A stretch of DNA of 38,842 nt from Thauera phenylacetica B4P (GCF_000310225.1 NZ_AMXF01000017.1:1-38842); one strand, 5' to 3'. Shown: positions 7,517-16,070, counted from the stretch's first letter. Notes: generated by a model from the letters alone, not told the origin. Made by a program: numbers and translations.

Positions 7517-8197
7517 TCAGATCGGCTCCATCGCCTCAAGCACGTAGCCCATACCCCGCACGGTGTGGATCAGCTTCGGCTCAAAGGGGTCGTCGACCTT
7601 TACGCGCAACCTGCGTACGGCAACTTCGATCACGTTCGTGTCGCTGTCGAAGTTCATGTCCCACACCTGCGAAGCGATGAGTGAGCGGGGCAATACTTCA
7701 CCCTTGCGTCGCAGGAGCAGTTCAAGCAAGGCAAACTCCTTGGCGGTCAGATCGATGCGCTGCCCGCATCGGTTCACCCGGCGGCGAAGCAAATCGAGCT
7801 CCAGGTTCGCTGAGCGCAGGGTCTCCGGTTCGTGGTTTCTTCCCCTGCGCAGCAGCGTGCGAACGCGCGCGAGAAACTCGGAAAACGCGAAGGGCTTGAC
7901 CAGGTAATCGTCGGCGCCGAGCTCAAGACCACGGACCCGATCCTCAACTTGGTCACGGGCAGTCAGGAACAACACGGGGGTCTCACGACTGCTGCGACGC
8001 AGTGTTTGCAGGATGCCCCAGCCGTCCAGCCTTGGCAGCATCACGTCGAGCACGACCAGGTCGTAGTCACCGTTAAGGGCGAGGTGGAGCCCATCGAGGC
8101 CATCTCTTGCAAGGTCGACGACGAACCCGGCTTCGGTGAGCCCCTGGCGGAGGTAGTCGCCGGTCTTCACTTCGTCTTCGACGATCAGAATTTTCAT
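7517..8197 (-). CDS. copR: Heavy-metal response regulator (CopR/CusR type, OmpR family)
   Basis: The 226-residue regulator has a receiver domain (about 1-115, phospho-acceptor D51 in [13 protein letters not shown], switch Thr in FLTARD, Lys in VKPFAF). A winged-helix DNA-binding domain (about 127-222) includes [25 protein letters not shown] and [16 protein letters not shown]. The sequence fits the CopR/CusR/PcoR group. TAGGAG with a suitable spacer precedes ATG 8197. It is the first gene of the copRS operon and divergent from the Met-rich protein gene across operator B. It is the obvious candidate to bind the five repeated operators in the island; this is inference from family and site pattern. 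Confidence 0.92.
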   Translation of the reverse strand: MKILIVEDEVKTGDYLRQGLTEAGFVVDLARDGLDGLHLALNGDYDLVVLDVMLPRLDGWGILQTLRRSSRETPVLFLTARDQVEDRVRGLELGADDYLVKPFAFSEFLARVRTLLRRGRNHEPETLRSANLELDLLRRRVNRCGQRIDLTAKEFALLELLLRRKGEVLPRSLIASQVWDMNFDSDTNVIEVAVRRLRVKVDDPFEPKLIHTVRGMGYVLEAMEPI

Positions 8198-8267
8198 TGT
8201 TTTGCTCCTACGCGCTTCGTGCGGCCTGTGACCGATTTTGCTCCCGGGGTGCTGGATAACGCCCGGG

Positions 8268-8322
8268 CTTACAGAAATGTAATTTCCGGGTCAGGCCGAC
8301 GACAGGCAAGCGGGCGCAAGAT
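8268..8322 (+). promoter_or_regulatory. CopR-type operator B with promoter (copRS / Met-rich operon intergenic region)
   Basis: The box at 8268-8294 reads CTTAC-N5-TGTAAT-N6-GTCAG, one mismatch from the consensus. It is followed after exactly 22 bp by a -10-like CAAGAT (8317-8322) directed at the gene starting 8384. It also lies 70 bp upstream of copR on the other strand, so it may autoregulate copRS; no matching -10 was identified in that direction. Confidence 0.75.
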
Positions 8323-8383
8323 GCTCTGCGTGGCACAGCGTTCCGTACCGCGACGGAACCCCGCAAACAATGGGAGATCGATC

Positions 8384-8833
8384 ATGAAACTGCGTTTGTA
8401 CCGTCTCGCCGGGCTCATGCCCGTCGTCGCTCTGGCTGCAGCCCTGCATGGCAGCCCGGTCGTCGCTCAGACGACCGATCCGGCGCAGGCCTGGCCGCCC
8501 GCAGCGAGTGTCCCCGCGCTTCAGGAACGTATGAAGTCGATCCGTGCCGAGACCAACCCGGAACGTCGCATGGCCCTGATGGAAGAGCAGGTCAAGGCCC
8601 TGGAGGCTGCATCGCAGGGCACCCCCGCTGGTTGCCCGATGATGGGGGGGCAGGTGGGGGCTGGTCCGATGATGAAGGGTAGTGGCCCTGGACCCGGGGC
8701 TGGACCCATGGGCGGCATGATGATGGATCCCAAGCTCATGCAGGAGCACATGAAGATGATGCAAGAGCACATGGGCATGATGCAGAACATGATGAAGATG
8801 CACCCGGCCGCCAAGCCGGCGATGCCCAACTGA
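8384..8833 (+). CDS. Met-rich exported protein, putative periplasmic copper binder
   Basis: The 149-residue product has a signal peptide (to about residue 28, VVAQ). A central helical segment (SVPALQERMKSIRAETNPERRMALMEEQVKALE) is followed by a Gly/Met-rich tail with repeated MMGG, MGGMMMDP, HMKMM and HMGMM motifs. Met and His clusters of this kind bind Cu(I)/Ag(I) in periplasmic proteins such as CopA/PcoE, but this is not a named family I can identify. It is the first gene after operator B, with GGGAG upstream of ATG 8384. It heads the operon with the 102-residue protein, efflux lipoprotein, multicopper oxidase and cupredoxin. Copper binding is inferred from composition and context. Confidence 0.75.
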   Translation: MKLRLYRLAGLMPVVALAAALHGSPVVAQTTDPAQAWPPAASVPALQERMKSIRAETNPERRMALMEEQVKALEAASQGTPAGCPMMGGQVGAGPMMKGSGPGPGAGPMGGMMMDPKLMQEHMKMMQEHMGMMQNMMKMHPAAKPAMPN

Positions 8834-8840
8834 GCATTGA

Positions 8841-8876
8841 GACGCGGAGCGGCGAGTTCGTCGGTCGCTCTGCGTC
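8841..8876 (+). other. Intergenic hairpin after the Met-rich protein gene
   Basis: GACGCGGAGCG (8841-8851) and CGCTCTGCGTC (8866-8876) form an 11-bp stem with one G-U pair and a 14-nt loop, just after the stop codon. No U-tract follows. It could reduce readthrough or protect the 5' part of the operon mRNA, giving more of the Met-rich protein than of downstream products. Confidence 0.4.
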
Positions 8877-8911
8877 CGGTTCAACACAAGACCAACAAAG
8901 AGACATTCCCC

Positions 8912-9220
8912 ATGCAGAGACGAATCATCCACCTCGGTGGAGGATTGGCCGTCGCCGTGGCGCTCGTGTCGGGCGCGCAGGCCGAGTCCTCCTCGCCATC
9001 AAGCCCCGCTGACCCCGCGCTCGGCGCGACCCAGACTGCCCCAGCGAGTGAGCAACCCAAGCCTCAGCCCCTTCCGGTCTATCGCTCGCCCCTGAACGAA
9101 TATCGGCCCTACCGTGTCGATGAGCCCCTGCGGTCGTGGAAGGATGCCAACGACGAGGCCAGACGCCTGGGCGGGCACATGGGCCACCTCGCGCCGTCGT
9201 CGAAAGGGGGCGAGCGATGA
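8912..9220 (+). CDS. Small exported protein of unknown function in the copper operon
   Basis: The 102-residue product has a signal peptide (MQRRIIHLGGGLAVAVALVS, cleavage near AQAES), then a Ser/Pro/Ala-rich low-complexity stretch. A conserved-looking segment (LPVYRSPLNEYRPYRVDEPLRSWKDANDEARRLGGHMGHLA) follows, ending with a short GGHMGH motif that could bind metal. I do not recognise a named family. The last codon overlaps the start of the efflux lipoprotein gene (ATGA at 9217-9220), so the two are translationally coupled. The function is probably tied to the efflux or copper-handling proteins of the operon. Confidence 0.72.
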   Translation: MQRRIIHLGGGLAVAVALVSGAQAESSSPSSPADPALGATQTAPASEQPKPQPLPVYRSPLNEYRPYRVDEPLRSWKDANDEARRLGGHMGHLAPSSKGGER

Positions 9221-10629
9221 GAGGCAGTCTCCCCATATCCTTGCTGGCTGCTACCGTGCTGACCGGGTGTGCCAGCGTTGCGATCGATGAGAACTTCGCC
9301 GAGGTTGAGCGCTTTGCGCGCGAGCAGACGGGCAGCGAGGTGCGCTGGCTGCGCTCGGACCCCGAGCGCGAGGCGATGCGCACCGAGGTCGATCGGCTGC
9401 TGGCCCAGCCGCTCGCAATTGACGACGCGGTGCGCATCGCGCTCGGCTACAGCCCGGCCTTCCAGTCCCTGCTGGCGGAAGCCGCCGTGGCCTCGGCGGA
9501 TGCGACCGGTTCCGCTCGCATCGGCAATCCGGTGTTCACCTTCGAGCGGTTGTTTCGCTCGGGCGCCGAGGGGCGCGAACTCGACATCGGCCGTTCGCTC
9601 GGCATCTCGCTGTTCGACCTGCTGTTCCTGCCTGCACGGCTGGAGCAGGCCGAGTTCCGCCAGCAGCAGACCCGGCTGCAGTCTTCGATTGCGCTGTTGA
9701 GCACCGTCACGGAGGTGCGCCAGGCCTGGGTCGATGCGGTCGCGGCGCGACAGGTCGCGCACTACCGGGAGGAAGTGGCCACGGCCGCTGGTACCGCTGC
9801 CGAACTCGCGCGTCGGATGCAGGCCACGGGCAACTTCAGCCGCCTGCAGCGCGCCCGCGAGCAGGCGCTGGCCGCCGAGGAGACGGCCAACCTGATCCGC
9901 GCCCGTCAGAACGCCACCGCCGCGCGCGAGGCGCTGATCCAGCGCTTGGGGCTGACCCCGAGCCAGGCGCAGGCGCTACGCCTACCGGATCAGTTGCCGG
10001 CCTTGCCCGAGGCGCCGATCGATGAAGCGACCGCCGGCGCGGCGCTGCTCGACAACCGGCTCGATGTGCGCATCGCCCGTACCGACCTCGAGCGTACGGC
10101 GAAGAGCCTGGGCCTCACGCAGGTGACCAGCGTGGTCAACGGCCTGCATGTGGCCGGCGTGCGCAACAGCGAGACCGGCGAGTCGTCGCAGCGCGGCTTC
10201 GAAGTCGAACTGCCGCTGCCCCTGTTCGACTTCGGCGATGCGGCCCGCGCCGGCAGTGAGGCCCGCTATCTCTCGGCCTTCAACCGCACCCTCGAGGTTG
10301 CCAATAACGCCAGCTCCCAGGTCCGCGTGGCCTACGAGGGCTACCGCAGTGCATACGACCTCGCGCGCCACTACCGCAGCGAGGTGGTTCCACTGCGTCA
10401 GAACATTACCGAAGAGTCGGTGCTCCAGTACAACGGGATGCTGATCGGTGTGTTCGAGCTGCTTGCCGCTGCCCGCGCTCAGTCGGCCAGCGTGGTGCAG
10501 GCGATCGAAGCCGAACGCGACTTCTGGCGCGCCGAGGCCGCGCTCAAGGCCAGCCTGCTCGGCCAGCCGATCGCACCGATCAGCCTTCAATCAAGCGCAT
10601 CGCCGGCAGAAGCCGGCGCTGGCCACTGA
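9217..10629 (+). CDS. TolC-family outer-membrane efflux lipoprotein
   Basis: The 470-residue product has a lipoprotein signal (lipobox VLTGC, Cys at about 17) followed by two outer-membrane efflux protein repeats (PF02321). The helical coiled-coil segments are about residues 60-250 and 275-460, with the FGDAARAGSEARYL and LQYNGMLIGVFELLAAAR regions typical of the second repeat. It would form a trimeric outer-membrane channel. The start overlaps the preceding stop codon. No inner-membrane pump or adaptor is encoded in this operon; the pump at 13.2-19.3 kb has its own outer-membrane component. It may therefore work with a pump elsewhere or in a copper-specific role with the adjacent oxidase. 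Confidence 0.85.
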   Translation: MRGSLPISLLAATVLTGCASVAIDENFAEVERFAREQTGSEVRWLRSDPEREAMRTEVDRLLAQPLAIDDAVRIALGYSPAFQSLLAEAAVASADATGSARIGNPVFTFERLFRSGAEGRELDIGRSLGISLFDLLFLPARLEQAEFRQQQTRLQSSIALLSTVTEVRQAWVDAVAARQVAHYREEVATAAGTAAELARRMQATGNFSRLQRAREQALAAEETANLIRARQNATAAREALIQRLGLTPSQAQALRLPDQLPALPEAPIDEATAGAALLDNRLDVRIARTDLERTAKSLGLTQVTSVVNGLHVAGVRNSETGESSQRGFEVELPLPLFDFGDAARAGSEARYLSAFNRTLEVANNASSQVRVAYEGYRSAYDLARHYRSEVVPLRQNITEESVLQYNGMLIGVFELLAAARAQSASVVQAIEAERDFWRAEAALKASLLGQPIAPISLQSSASPAEAGAGH

Positions 10630-10646
10630 CCTGTCCGGAGACGATC

Positions 10647-12050
10647 ATGACCACCCGACGCAGCTTTCTCGCCGGGGCAGGCCTGCTGGCCGCTGCCGGA
10701 ACCGTCAACCGCGCCGCGCTCGCTGCGCTGCCCGAGCCCGTAATTCAGACCAGCGCAGCCACGGCGGCCCCGCTGACCCCGCCCACAGGCCGCCCGTACG
10801 ACCCGGTCGTCACGCTCAACGGCTGGACGGCGCCCTGGCGCATGAACGCTGGGGTGAAGGAGTTCCACCTCGTCGCCGAACCCGTCGAGCGCGAGATCGC
10901 CCCCGGCATGGTGGCGCGGCTCTGGGGCTATAACGGCCAGTCGCCCGGGCCGACGATCGAGGTCGTCGAGGGCGACCGCGTGCGCATCTTCGTCACCAAC
11001 CGTCTGCCCGAGCACACCACCATCCACTGGCATGGCCAGCGCCTGCCCAACGGCATGGACGGGGTGGGCGGCCTCAACCAGCCGCAGATCCCGCCGGGCA
11101 AGACCTTCGTCTACGAATTCATCGCCCGCCGCCCCGGCACCTTCATGTACCACCCGCACGCCGACGAGATGGTGCAGATGGCGATGGGCATGATGGGCTT
11201 CTGGGTCACGCACCCGCGCGAACCACATCCGCACATCGCGCGCGTGGATCGCGACTTTTGCTTCCTGCTCAACGCCTACGACATCGAGCCGGGCAGCTAC
11301 GTGCCCAAGATCAACACCATGCTCGAGTTCAACCTGTGGACCTGGAACAGCCGCGCCTTCCCCGGCATCGATTCGCTCAACGTCAGGAAGGGCGACCGCG
11401 TGCGGGTGCGCATCGGCAACCTGACCATGACCAACCACCCGATCCACATCCACGGCCACGAATTCCAGGTGACCGGCACCGACGGCGGCCCGACGCGCCC
11501 CGAGTCGCGCTGGCCCGAGGTCACCACCGACGTGGCCGTCGGTCAGATGCGCCAGATCGAGTTCATCGCCGACGAGGAGGGCGACTGGGCGATGCACTGC
11601 CACAAGTCGCACCACACGATGAACGCGATGGGGCACGACGTGCCGACCATGATCGGCGTCGATCATCGCGGCCTGGTCGAGGACATCCAGAAGCTGGTGC
11701 CCGACTACATGCTGATGGGCGAGCGCGGCATGGCCGACATGGGCGAGATGGAGATGCCGCTGCCCGACAACACGCTGCCGATGATGACCGGCCAGGGCCC
11801 GTTCGGCGCGGTGGAGATGGGCGGCATGTTCACCGTGCTCAAGGTGCGCCGCGAGCAGAAGCCGGGCGACTACCGCGACCCGGGCTGGTTCAGGCATCCC
11901 AAGGGGACGGTGGCCTACGAGTGGGCGGGCGCAGCGCTGCCTGAACCCGCTCGCGGCGACGCGGCGGGCGCCTCGAGCATGCCGCGTACAGCGGGCGGAC
12001 CGCCTGTCGAGATGGCCGTACGCAAACCCACTCGCCATCAAGGTCATTGA
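10647..12050 (+). CDS. Tat-exported multicopper oxidase (CopA/CueO-type)
   Basis: The 467-residue product begins with a Tat signal (TTRRSFLAG). All four copper-ligand motifs are visible: HWHGQ (H127, H129), HPHAD (H169, H171), HPIHIHGH (H264, H267, H269) and HCHKSHHTMNAMGH (near 317-330, with type-1 Cys and His). A Met-rich stretch near 360-395 (GMADMGEMEMP, LPMMTG) may bind Cu(I). It is expected to oxidise periplasmic Cu(I) to Cu(II) with oxygen. It is shorter than PcoA/CopA of about 600 residues. CCGGAG precedes ATG 10647, 17 bp after the efflux gene. Activity is inferred from intact ligands. Confidence 0.92.
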   Translation: MTTRRSFLAGAGLLAAAGTVNRAALAALPEPVIQTSAATAAPLTPPTGRPYDPVVTLNGWTAPWRMNAGVKEFHLVAEPVEREIAPGMVARLWGYNGQSPGPTIEVVEGDRVRIFVTNRLPEHTTIHWHGQRLPNGMDGVGGLNQPQIPPGKTFVYEFIARRPGTFMYHPHADEMVQMAMGMMGFWVTHPREPHPHIARVDRDFCFLLNAYDIEPGSYVPKINTMLEFNLWTWNSRAFPGIDSLNVRKGDRVRVRIGNLTMTNHPIHIHGHEFQVTGTDGGPTRPESRWPEVTTDVAVGQMRQIEFIADEEGDWAMHCHKSHHTMNAMGHDVPTMIGVDHRGLVEDIQKLVPDYMLMGERGMADMGEMEMPLPDNTLPMMTGQGPFGAVEMGGMFTVLKVRREQKPGDYRDPGWFRHPKGTVAYEWAGAALPEPARGDAAGASSMPRTAGGPPVEMAVRKPTRHQGH

Positions 12051-12123
12051 GGTCGAACGCCGTGCAATCGGCGCAAACCCCGGCACAAATGAAGCCTCAC
12101 CCAACAGAGAGATGGAGATCCCC

Positions 12124-12624
12124 ATGAAAAGTCGTCGTCGATTTCTGGCCACCAGCCTTGCCGCCGGTGTGCTTGCCGTTCACCGCAGCACGTTCGCCCA
12201 TGGCAATGCCGAACATGCCGACAAAGCAGCGTCCGATACCCCCAAGGAGCAGCAGCAATGGGGGATTGCGGGGGACGCGAAAGCCGTCTCGCGCGCGATC
12301 GCCATCGTGATGACCGATGAGATGCGCTTCGTTCCGGACCGCATCGAGGTGCGTCTGGGCGAGACGATCCGATTCACCCACGAAAATCGAGGCGCGGTGA
12401 TGCACGAGATGGTGGTCGGTACGCCCAAGACGCTTGCCGAGCACGCGGAGATGATGCAGCGCTTCCCGGAGATGGAACATGACGAACCGTGGATGTCGCA
12501 TGTCGCGCCAGGTGGGCGCGGAGAAATGATCTGGCACTTCAACCGTGCGGGGGACTTCCAGTTCGCCTGCCTGATTCCCGGCCACTTCCAGGCCGGCATG
12601 ATCGGCACGATCAAGGTCGGCTGA
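12124..12624 (+). CDS. Tat-exported cupredoxin
   Basis: The 166-residue product has a Tat signal (SRRRFLATS) and one cupredoxin domain (about 55-166). Type-1 copper ligands appear intact: H94 (VMHEM), C149, H154 and M159 in FACLIPGHFQAGM. The domain resembles the plastocyanin-like copper-resistance proteins found beside multicopper oxidases. It could accept or donate electrons to the oxidase or carry copper. The ATG at 12112 lies inside the better RBS GGAG (12114-12117), so ATG 12124 is chosen. It is the last gene of the operon; its stop codon lies inside operator C. Confidence 0.88.
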   Translation: MKSRRRFLATSLAAGVLAVHRSTFAHGNAEHADKAASDTPKEQQQWGIAGDAKAVSRAIAIVMTDEMRFVPDRIEVRLGETIRFTHENRGAVMHEMVVGTPKTLAEHAEMMQRFPEMEHDEPWMSHVAPGGRGEMIWHFNRAGDFQFACLIPGHFQAGMIGTIKVG

Positions 12625-12675
12625 CAGAAATGTAATCCGTGCGTCAGCGTCCCGTTGGTGAGCGCTTCGCATAAT
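12621..12675 (+). promoter_or_regulatory. CopR-type operator C with promoter (drives cusF-cusCBA)
   Basis: The box at 12621-12647 reads CTGAC-N5-TGTAAT-N6-GTCAG and is the best match of the five. It is followed after 22 bp by CATAAT (12670-12675), a good -10. The box overlaps the stop codon of the cupredoxin gene and sits where a -35 would be. The cusF-like ATG is 51 bp past the -10. Confidence 0.8.
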
Positions 12676-12726
12676 CGTGCTCACTCTCGAACTCACACAG
12701 AATTTGAACCCTTGGAGAAGCCCATC

Positions 12727-13074
12727 ATGAAAAAGACCCTCATCACCACTGCGCTCCTGGCCTTGCTCGGCGGCGGCGCCCCGCTTGCGTTCGCACAGGC
12801 CGATCACGATGCACATCACGGCGGGGCGAGTGCCCCGGCCGAAGCCAACGCCAAGCTGGCCGAGGGCACGGTCAAGAAGATCGACAAGTCGGCTGGCAAG
12901 CTGACCATTGCCCATGGCCCCCTGGAGTCGCTCGGCATGCCGGCGATGACCATGGTGTTCCGCGCGGCCGAGCCGGGCATGCTTGATCAGGTCAAGGCGG
13001 GCGACAAGATCCGGTTCGCGGTCGAGAAGGTCGGCGGTGCGCTGACCGTGACGTCTCTCGAGCCCGCCCAGTGA
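12727..13074 (+). CDS. CusF-like periplasmic copper chaperone
   Basis: The 115-residue product has a signal peptide (about 1-23, AFAQ), a His-rich stretch (ADHDAHHGG), and a CusF/CopZ-like OB-fold domain (PF11604, about 45-112). The metal motif is HGPLESLGMPAMTMVF. His and the two Met of AMTM match CusF H36/M47/M49, but the Trp of CusF (WPAMTM) is Met here. CusF delivers Cu(I)/Ag(I) to the CusCBA pump. Its place as first gene under operator C, directly before the pump genes, supports that role. GGAG precedes ATG 12727. Confidence 0.87.
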   Translation: MKKTLITTALLALLGGGAPLAFAQADHDAHHGGASAPAEANAKLAEGTVKKIDKSAGKLTIAHGPLESLGMPAMTMVFRAAEPGMLDQVKAGDKIRFAVEKVGGALTVTSLEPAQ

Positions 13075-13114
13075 CGCCTATCCCGCAGGTGCGTCGCGTT
13101 CCACTCTGACCGGC

Positions 13115-13139
13115 CAGCCGTGGGGATGCCCCACTGAGT
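13115..13139 (+). other. Hairpin between the cusF-like and TolC-family genes
   Basis: GTGGGG (13120-13125) and CCCCAC (13129-13134) form a tight stem-loop with an ATG loop; CAGCC and GGCTG outside can extend it imperfectly. It may lower expression of the pump genes relative to the chaperone or separate the two. No U-tract follows. Confidence 0.35.
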
Positions 13140-13208
13140 GGCTGAACGACGAGGCGGGTGGCGAAGGGCCTGCGCATGCACTTCACCGCCTGCCGGAATC
13201 GTTTCTCG

Positions 13209-14516
13209 ATGAAATCCCCGTTCGCAGTACCCTCATCTCACCTGCTACGTCCTGCAGCGCTTGCACTGGTGGTCGCGCTCACGCTGGGAAGTGGCAGTGC
13301 CTGGACACAGGGTTCGCCCGACACTCCAACGCTCGGCTCGAGCCCCCAGGCGCTGATTGAATATGCGCGCCACAGCAACCCCGGCTTTGCCGCTGCCCGC
13401 GCGGAAGCGTCCGCAGCGCAGGAGCGCGTGACGCCCGCCGGTGCGCTGCCCGACCCGACGTTCGAGGTCGAGCTGATGGACGCCACCAACACCATGAGCG
13501 GGCGCTCGGCGTCGTTGCTGCCCGGCCAGGTGGGCGAGACCCGCTACCGCATCACCCAGCCGCTACCCGGGTGGGGCAAGCGCGAGCTGGCGGTGAAGGC
13601 CGCCGAAGCCCAGGCGACCCAGGCTGATGCGATGCGCGATACCTCCTGGGCTGAGCTCGCGGCAAAGATCGAGACGCTGTGGTTGCGCTACTACGCCGCC
13701 GACCGCGAACTCGTCCTCAACCGCGAGGGCTTGACCTTGCTGAAAAGCCTGGAGGAACTCAGCCTGGCCCGTTACGAGTTGGGTCTGCTGCCGCAGCAGG
13801 CGGTGCTGCGCATGCAGCGCGAAATCACTGCCCAGCGCCTCGCGCTCGTGGAGGTCGAACAGCGGCGCAAGGGCCTGGCAGCGGGGCTCAACGGCCTGCT
13901 CGGCCGGGCGCATGATGCGCCGCTCGCCGCACCCGCAGATCCAGCCCCCTTGCCCGAGCAGCTGGAGGCGGGCGCCCTTTTTGAGGCGGCGGCCAGTGCC
14001 AACCCGGACGTGAATGCCGCCGCCTACGGCATCGACGTGGCACGTGCCGAGCGCGAACGAACGTATCAGGACCGCTTGCCGGACTTCGCCGTTGGCGTGC
14101 GCAACAACCGCCCGGATGAAGGCAAGGCGTCCTGGGACGTGATGTTCGAGGTGATGATCCCGCTGCAGCAGTCCAGCCGTCGCGCCAGGGAGCGCGAAGC
14201 CGAGTACATGCTGATGGCGGCCGAGGCGCGGCGGGAGGACGCCCGCGCGCGCGCGACCGGCGAGCTCGGTATTGCCTGGTCGATGTATGCGCAAGGCCGC
14301 GAGACCTTGCGCCTGCTCGAACATGCGTTGCTGCCGCAGGCCCAGGCCACCCGGGATGCAAGTCAGGCCGCGCTCAGCAGCGGCACGGTCGACTTCGACA
14401 GCGTGATCGAAGCCGAGCGCCAGCTCATCGACATCCGGACTCAACGCTTGAAGACCGAGCTCGACACGCGCCTGGCGCTGACAGAAATCAAGAAACTGAC
14501 AGGGGATCTGAAGTGA
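13209..14516 (+). CDS. CusC/CzcC-like outer-membrane efflux channel
   Basis: The product (435 aa) has a signal peptide (about residues 1-34) and two PF02321 efflux repeats typical of the TolC family. These include YRITQPLPGWGKRELAVKA in the first and VGVRNNRPDEGKASWDVMFEVMIPL in the second. It is the outer-membrane channel of the tripartite pump. The start is uncertain: GTG 13158 and ATG 13176 are in frame, and 13176 has a better RBS (AAGGG), but ATG 13209 gives the most ordinary signal peptide. The stop overlaps the GTG start of the adaptor gene by three bases, a sign of coupled translation. Confidence 0.85.
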   Translation: MKSPFAVPSSHLLRPAALALVVALTLGSGSAWTQGSPDTPTLGSSPQALIEYARHSNPGFAAARAEASAAQERVTPAGALPDPTFEVELMDATNTMSGRSASLLPGQVGETRYRITQPLPGWGKRELAVKAAEAQATQADAMRDTSWAELAAKIETLWLRYYAADRELVLNREGLTLLKSLEELSLARYELGLLPQQAVLRMQREITAQRLALVEVEQRRKGLAAGLNGLLGRAHDAPLAAPADPAPLPEQLEAGALFEAAASANPDVNAAAYGIDVARAERERTYQDRLPDFAVGVRNNRPDEGKASWDVMFEVMIPLQQSSRRAREREAEYMLMAAEARREDARARATGELGIAWSMYAQGRETLRLLEHALLPQAQATRDASQAALSSGTVDFDSVIEAERQLIDIRTQRLKTELDTRLALTEIKKLTGDLK

Positions 14517-16069
14517 GCTCAGCCGTTCGAATGACGGCGATCGCTGTGGGCGTGGCGATTGCCATAGGTGCGGGGTACTGGATTGCGCACCTGCAAAATG
14601 CTGGAAATCCAGTTCCGCTGATCACCGAAAGCCAGGCGCAAAGCGATAGCGCAGCCCCGGCCGACGGCGAACGCAAGATCCTCTACTACCGCAACCCGAT
14701 GGGCCTGCCCGACACCTCGCCCGTGCCGAAGAAGGATTCGATGGGCATGGACTACATCCCCGTCTATGCCGACGACAAGCCGGACGACAGTGGCGCAGTG
14801 GTGGTCAGCCCCGCGCGCATCCAGACCCTGGGGGTGAAGACTGCCGAGGTTGAAGTGCGCGCCGTGGATTCGGCGGTGCGCGCGAGCGGCCGGATTGAGC
14901 TCGACGAGCGCAGGCAGGTGGTGGTGGCACCGCGCTTCGAGGGCTGGATCGAGCGCCTGCATGTGAATGCCGTGGGCGACGTGGTGAAGAAGGGCCAGCC
15001 GCTGTTCACCGCCTACAGCCCCGAGTTGCAATCGACCGGCGAGGAGCTGCGCATCGCCGAGCGCCTGGCCAGCCAGAGCGCGGCCCATGATGCGCTGGCG
15101 AGCGAATCCGCCCGCCGCCTGGCCGAGGCGACGCGCGCGCGCCTGCGCAACCTGCAGGTCGCCGGCCAGGCCGGTGCGCGCCAGGTCTTCCACGCCCCGG
15201 CGAGCGGCGTCGTGTTGGAGAAGATGGCGGTCGAAGGCGGGCGCTTCATGCCGGGCGAGGCGCTGTTCCGCATCGCGGACCTGTCCCGGGTGTGGATCAT
15301 CGCCGACGTCTATGAGCAGGACCTCGCCCGCGTGCAGGTTGGCCAGGGTGCGCAGATCACGCTCGACGCCTGGCCCGGGCGCAGCTTCGCGGCGCGCGTC
15401 GACTACCTGTATCCCACGCTCGACCCGGCCACGCGCAGCACCCGGGTGCGCCTGGAACTGGACAACGCGCAAGGCCTGCTGCGCCCCGGGATGTTTGCTC
15501 AGGTCTCGCTCGCGGCGGGCGACGCCAGCCCGAGGACGGTGGTGCCGAGCTCGGCGATCATCGACGATGGCGAACGGCGGGTCGTGCTGATTGCGCTCGG
15601 CGAAGGGCGCTTCAAGCCGCAGCCGGTGAAGCTGGGCGAGCGCGGCCGCGAGGTGGTCGAGGTGCTCGAAGGCGTGGCGACGGGCGATCGCGTCGTGGTG
15701 TCAGCCAACTTCCTGATCGACTCGGAAAGCCAGCTCAAGGCGGCACTCTCCAACTTGGTCGAGCCCGATGCCGGCGATCAGTCCCAAGCGAGCCCGACCC
15801 GTTACGAAGCGCAAGGGACGTTCGATGCACTCGACGCCGAAGGCGGCAGCGTGACGATGACGCATGGCGAGATCCCGGCCCTCCAGTGGCCGGCGATGAC
15901 CATGGACTTCATGATTGCCGATCCGGCGCTGGTGAAGAGCATCGCCCCAGGCTCGCCGGTGCGGTTCGTCTTCGAGGCGGGTGAGCCAGGCGAGTACATC
16001 ATCACCGGGATCGAGCCGGTTGCAGGCACTGCGCCTGCACCGAGCGCCGGCGGTCACGGGGGGCACTGA
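14513..16069 (+). CDS. cusB: CusB-like RND adaptor with N-terminal heavy-metal-binding domain and C-terminal CusF-like domain
   Basis: The 518-residue periplasmic adaptor has an N-terminal membrane anchor (about 7-25) and a heavy-metal-binding segment (about 55-85, ILYYRNPMGLPDTSPVPKKDSMGMDYIPVY) like those of CusB/CzcB relatives. The central membrane-fusion region spans about 95-420 (FEGWIERLHVNAVGDVVKKGQPLF, HAPASGVVLEKMAVEGG). A fused CusF-like domain follows (about 430-505), whose metal site ALQWPAMTMDF retains the CusF Trp and Met pair. A His-rich tail (GGHGGH) ends it. GTG 14513 overlaps the previous TGA, with AGGGG upstream. The fusion would keep a metal donor on the pump. Confidence 0.9.
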   Translation: MSSAVRMTAIAVGVAIAIGAGYWIAHLQNAGNPVPLITESQAQSDSAAPADGERKILYYRNPMGLPDTSPVPKKDSMGMDYIPVYADDKPDDSGAVVVSPARIQTLGVKTAEVEVRAVDSAVRASGRIELDERRQVVVAPRFEGWIERLHVNAVGDVVKKGQPLFTAYSPELQSTGEELRIAERLASQSAAHDALASESARRLAEATRARLRNLQVAGQAGARQVFHAPASGVVLEKMAVEGGRFMPGEALFRIADLSRVWIIADVYEQDLARVQVGQGAQITLDAWPGRSFAARVDYLYPTLDPATRSTRVRLELDNAQGLLRPGMFAQVSLAAGDASPRTVVPSSAIIDDGERRVVLIALGEGRFKPQPVKLGERGREVVEVLEGVATGDRVVVSANFLIDSESQLKAALSNLVEPDAGDQSQASPTRYEAQGTFDALDAEGGSVTMTHGEIPALQWPAMTMDFMIADPALVKSIAPGSPVRFVFEAGEPGEYIITGIEPVAGTAPAPSAGGHGGH

Positions 16070-16070
16070 G

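Noticed and set aside
14479-14503. CTGACAGAAAT followed by a second CTGACAG at the end of the CusC-like gene, resembling the CopR box
   Set aside because: The central GTAAT is absent, there is no mirrored GTCAG at the fixed distance, and no -10 follows at 22 bp. It is coding sequence.
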